A stretch of 64,000 bases of DNA from Oreohelix idahoensis (taxonomy: Eukaryota > Mollusca > Gastropoda > Stylommatophora > Oreohelicidae), in assembly GCA_024509875.1 (NCBI GenBank), contig JAMPIV010008516.1, forward strand, positions 414,501 through 478,500, given 5' to 3'. The notes beneath the pieces are model-generated. The model was not told the origin of the DNA. It searched no databases and worked only from the letters and a program-made list of their open reading frames with translations. Positions 63,370-64,000 of the stretch are shown piece after piece (within the stretch, counting starts at the first letter, position 1; every line of letters begins with the position of its first letter). The translations under genes and the position numbers were made by a program.

Positions 63370-64000
63370 TGTCGCGTGGTTATCCCGAACTGGACATTAA
63401 TTGTCACAGCTCAGTTGGATAAGAAAGTTGTAAATTGAGAAATGTAAGAAAGATATATAGGATCTCAGAAGTGGCTCGTTAAATGTTAGATTCCTATACA
63501 AGTAAGGGGTGAATAGGAAGGCAAATATTCTCACAAAGAGATAATGTCTCAGAAGGGCACATGAGAATGGATTCTGTTTCCTTGCGACAAATCTCCCCTG
63601 TTATTCTTACTGAATATTATAATTGTTATTAAGCCCCCATCCTCTCATACTGAGGAAATGATAAATATATGGATTTAAGAGACAGTACATGTAAGAAACT
63701 CACTCGACCACTTGGTAGATGATATAACTTATGTACAGATATTTAATCCCTAAACCATATATATGACACAAAGAAAATGAAAAGATAAACGAAAATAATA
63801 ATATGGACATAAACACTGAATGACTAAAAGTCCTAGTATGTCCTACTAATCATCATTTGCACTGGTGTGACTATCATGAGAGTTGCCTAACATTGTTGAA
63901 TGTAATGTTCACTTTGTAATACACTGGAAGGCACTTTAAATATAGTTCCGTTAGTATTTAGGTGAAAGTTCTGGTTGGAATTTGAATAAGATCTCTGAGA
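63370..64000 (-). repeat. 5' LTR, partial at window end
   Basis: 631 bp, nearly identical to 59771-60402. Continues beyond the window. Confidence 0.92.

Larger units (their letters stand above)
59771..64000 (-). mobile_element. Non-autonomous LTR retrotransposon, cut by the window edge
   Basis: 3' LTR 59771-61346 (1576 bp, TGTCGCGTGG...ACGACA). The 5' LTR starts at 63370 and runs off the window; three differences were noticed in 631 shared bases. The 2.0-kb interior has a purine tract next to the 3' LTR (CTGAAGGGGGAGGCTA on -, 61347-61362), one ORF, and a primer-like TGGAGGCTATGTCCGGTA (63350-63367) two bases from the 5' LTR. No RT or integrase. Confidence 0.9.

Overview
This window is from an animal nuclear genome: it has spliced genes with GT/AG introns and long AT-rich introns full of LINEs, SINEs, LTR elements and DNA transposons. 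The transposon mix, together with a divergent TALE-type homeobox gene, suggests a lophotrochozoan such as a mollusc. That placement is inference.

Host genes. (1) A two-exon homeobox gene lies on + (785-3286 and 4723-4923, about 900 aa). The intron falls inside the homeodomain, before recognition helix 3. (2) On -, eight consecutive exons of the TFIIH helicase gene ERCC2/XPD lie between 52610 and 23653, including a 24-nt microexon. Every splice phase joins. They encode roughly the middle third of the protein (Arch domain to the start of the second helicase domain). The 5' exons must lie beyond 64000. No 3' exon was found to the left, so either the rest lies beyond the left edge, with the homeobox gene nested antisense in a very large intron, or the locus is broken.

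Layout. 1-5.4 kb: homeobox gene. 5.4-8.6 kb: an apparently intact RTE-like LINE with target-site duplications (TSDs). 8.6-23.6 kb: LINE relics, a hAT MITE, SINEs, a gag relic and a minisatellite. 23.6-36.3 kb: ERCC2 exons H to D, separated by a Tc1-like MITE, a Tigger-like element with a nested SINE, and a minisatellite interrupted by a hAT MITE that is itself interrupted by a SINE. 38.3-47.8 kb: a three-level nest (hAT > LINE > LTR retrotransposon). 47.9-52.6 kb: ERCC2 exons C to A. 53-57.7 kb: a second LTR element inside a DNA transposon. 59.6 kb: a hammerhead ribozyme motif. 59.8-64 kb: a third LTR element, cut by the window edge.

Most notable are three LTR retrotransposons with no recognisable reverse transcriptase, RNase H or integrase. 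One (39261-46236) keeps gag plus a protease-like region, a tRNA-Pro primer site and near-identical 1.8-kb LTRs. One (59771-64000+) shares the protease-like and tail regions but has lost the capsid and the usual D-S/T-G motif. One (53662-57677) encodes an unfamiliar tandem-repeat Pro/Asp protein across three frames. They look like recently active non-autonomous elements. The hammerhead-bearing repeat has a second, decayed copy at 32.2 kb.
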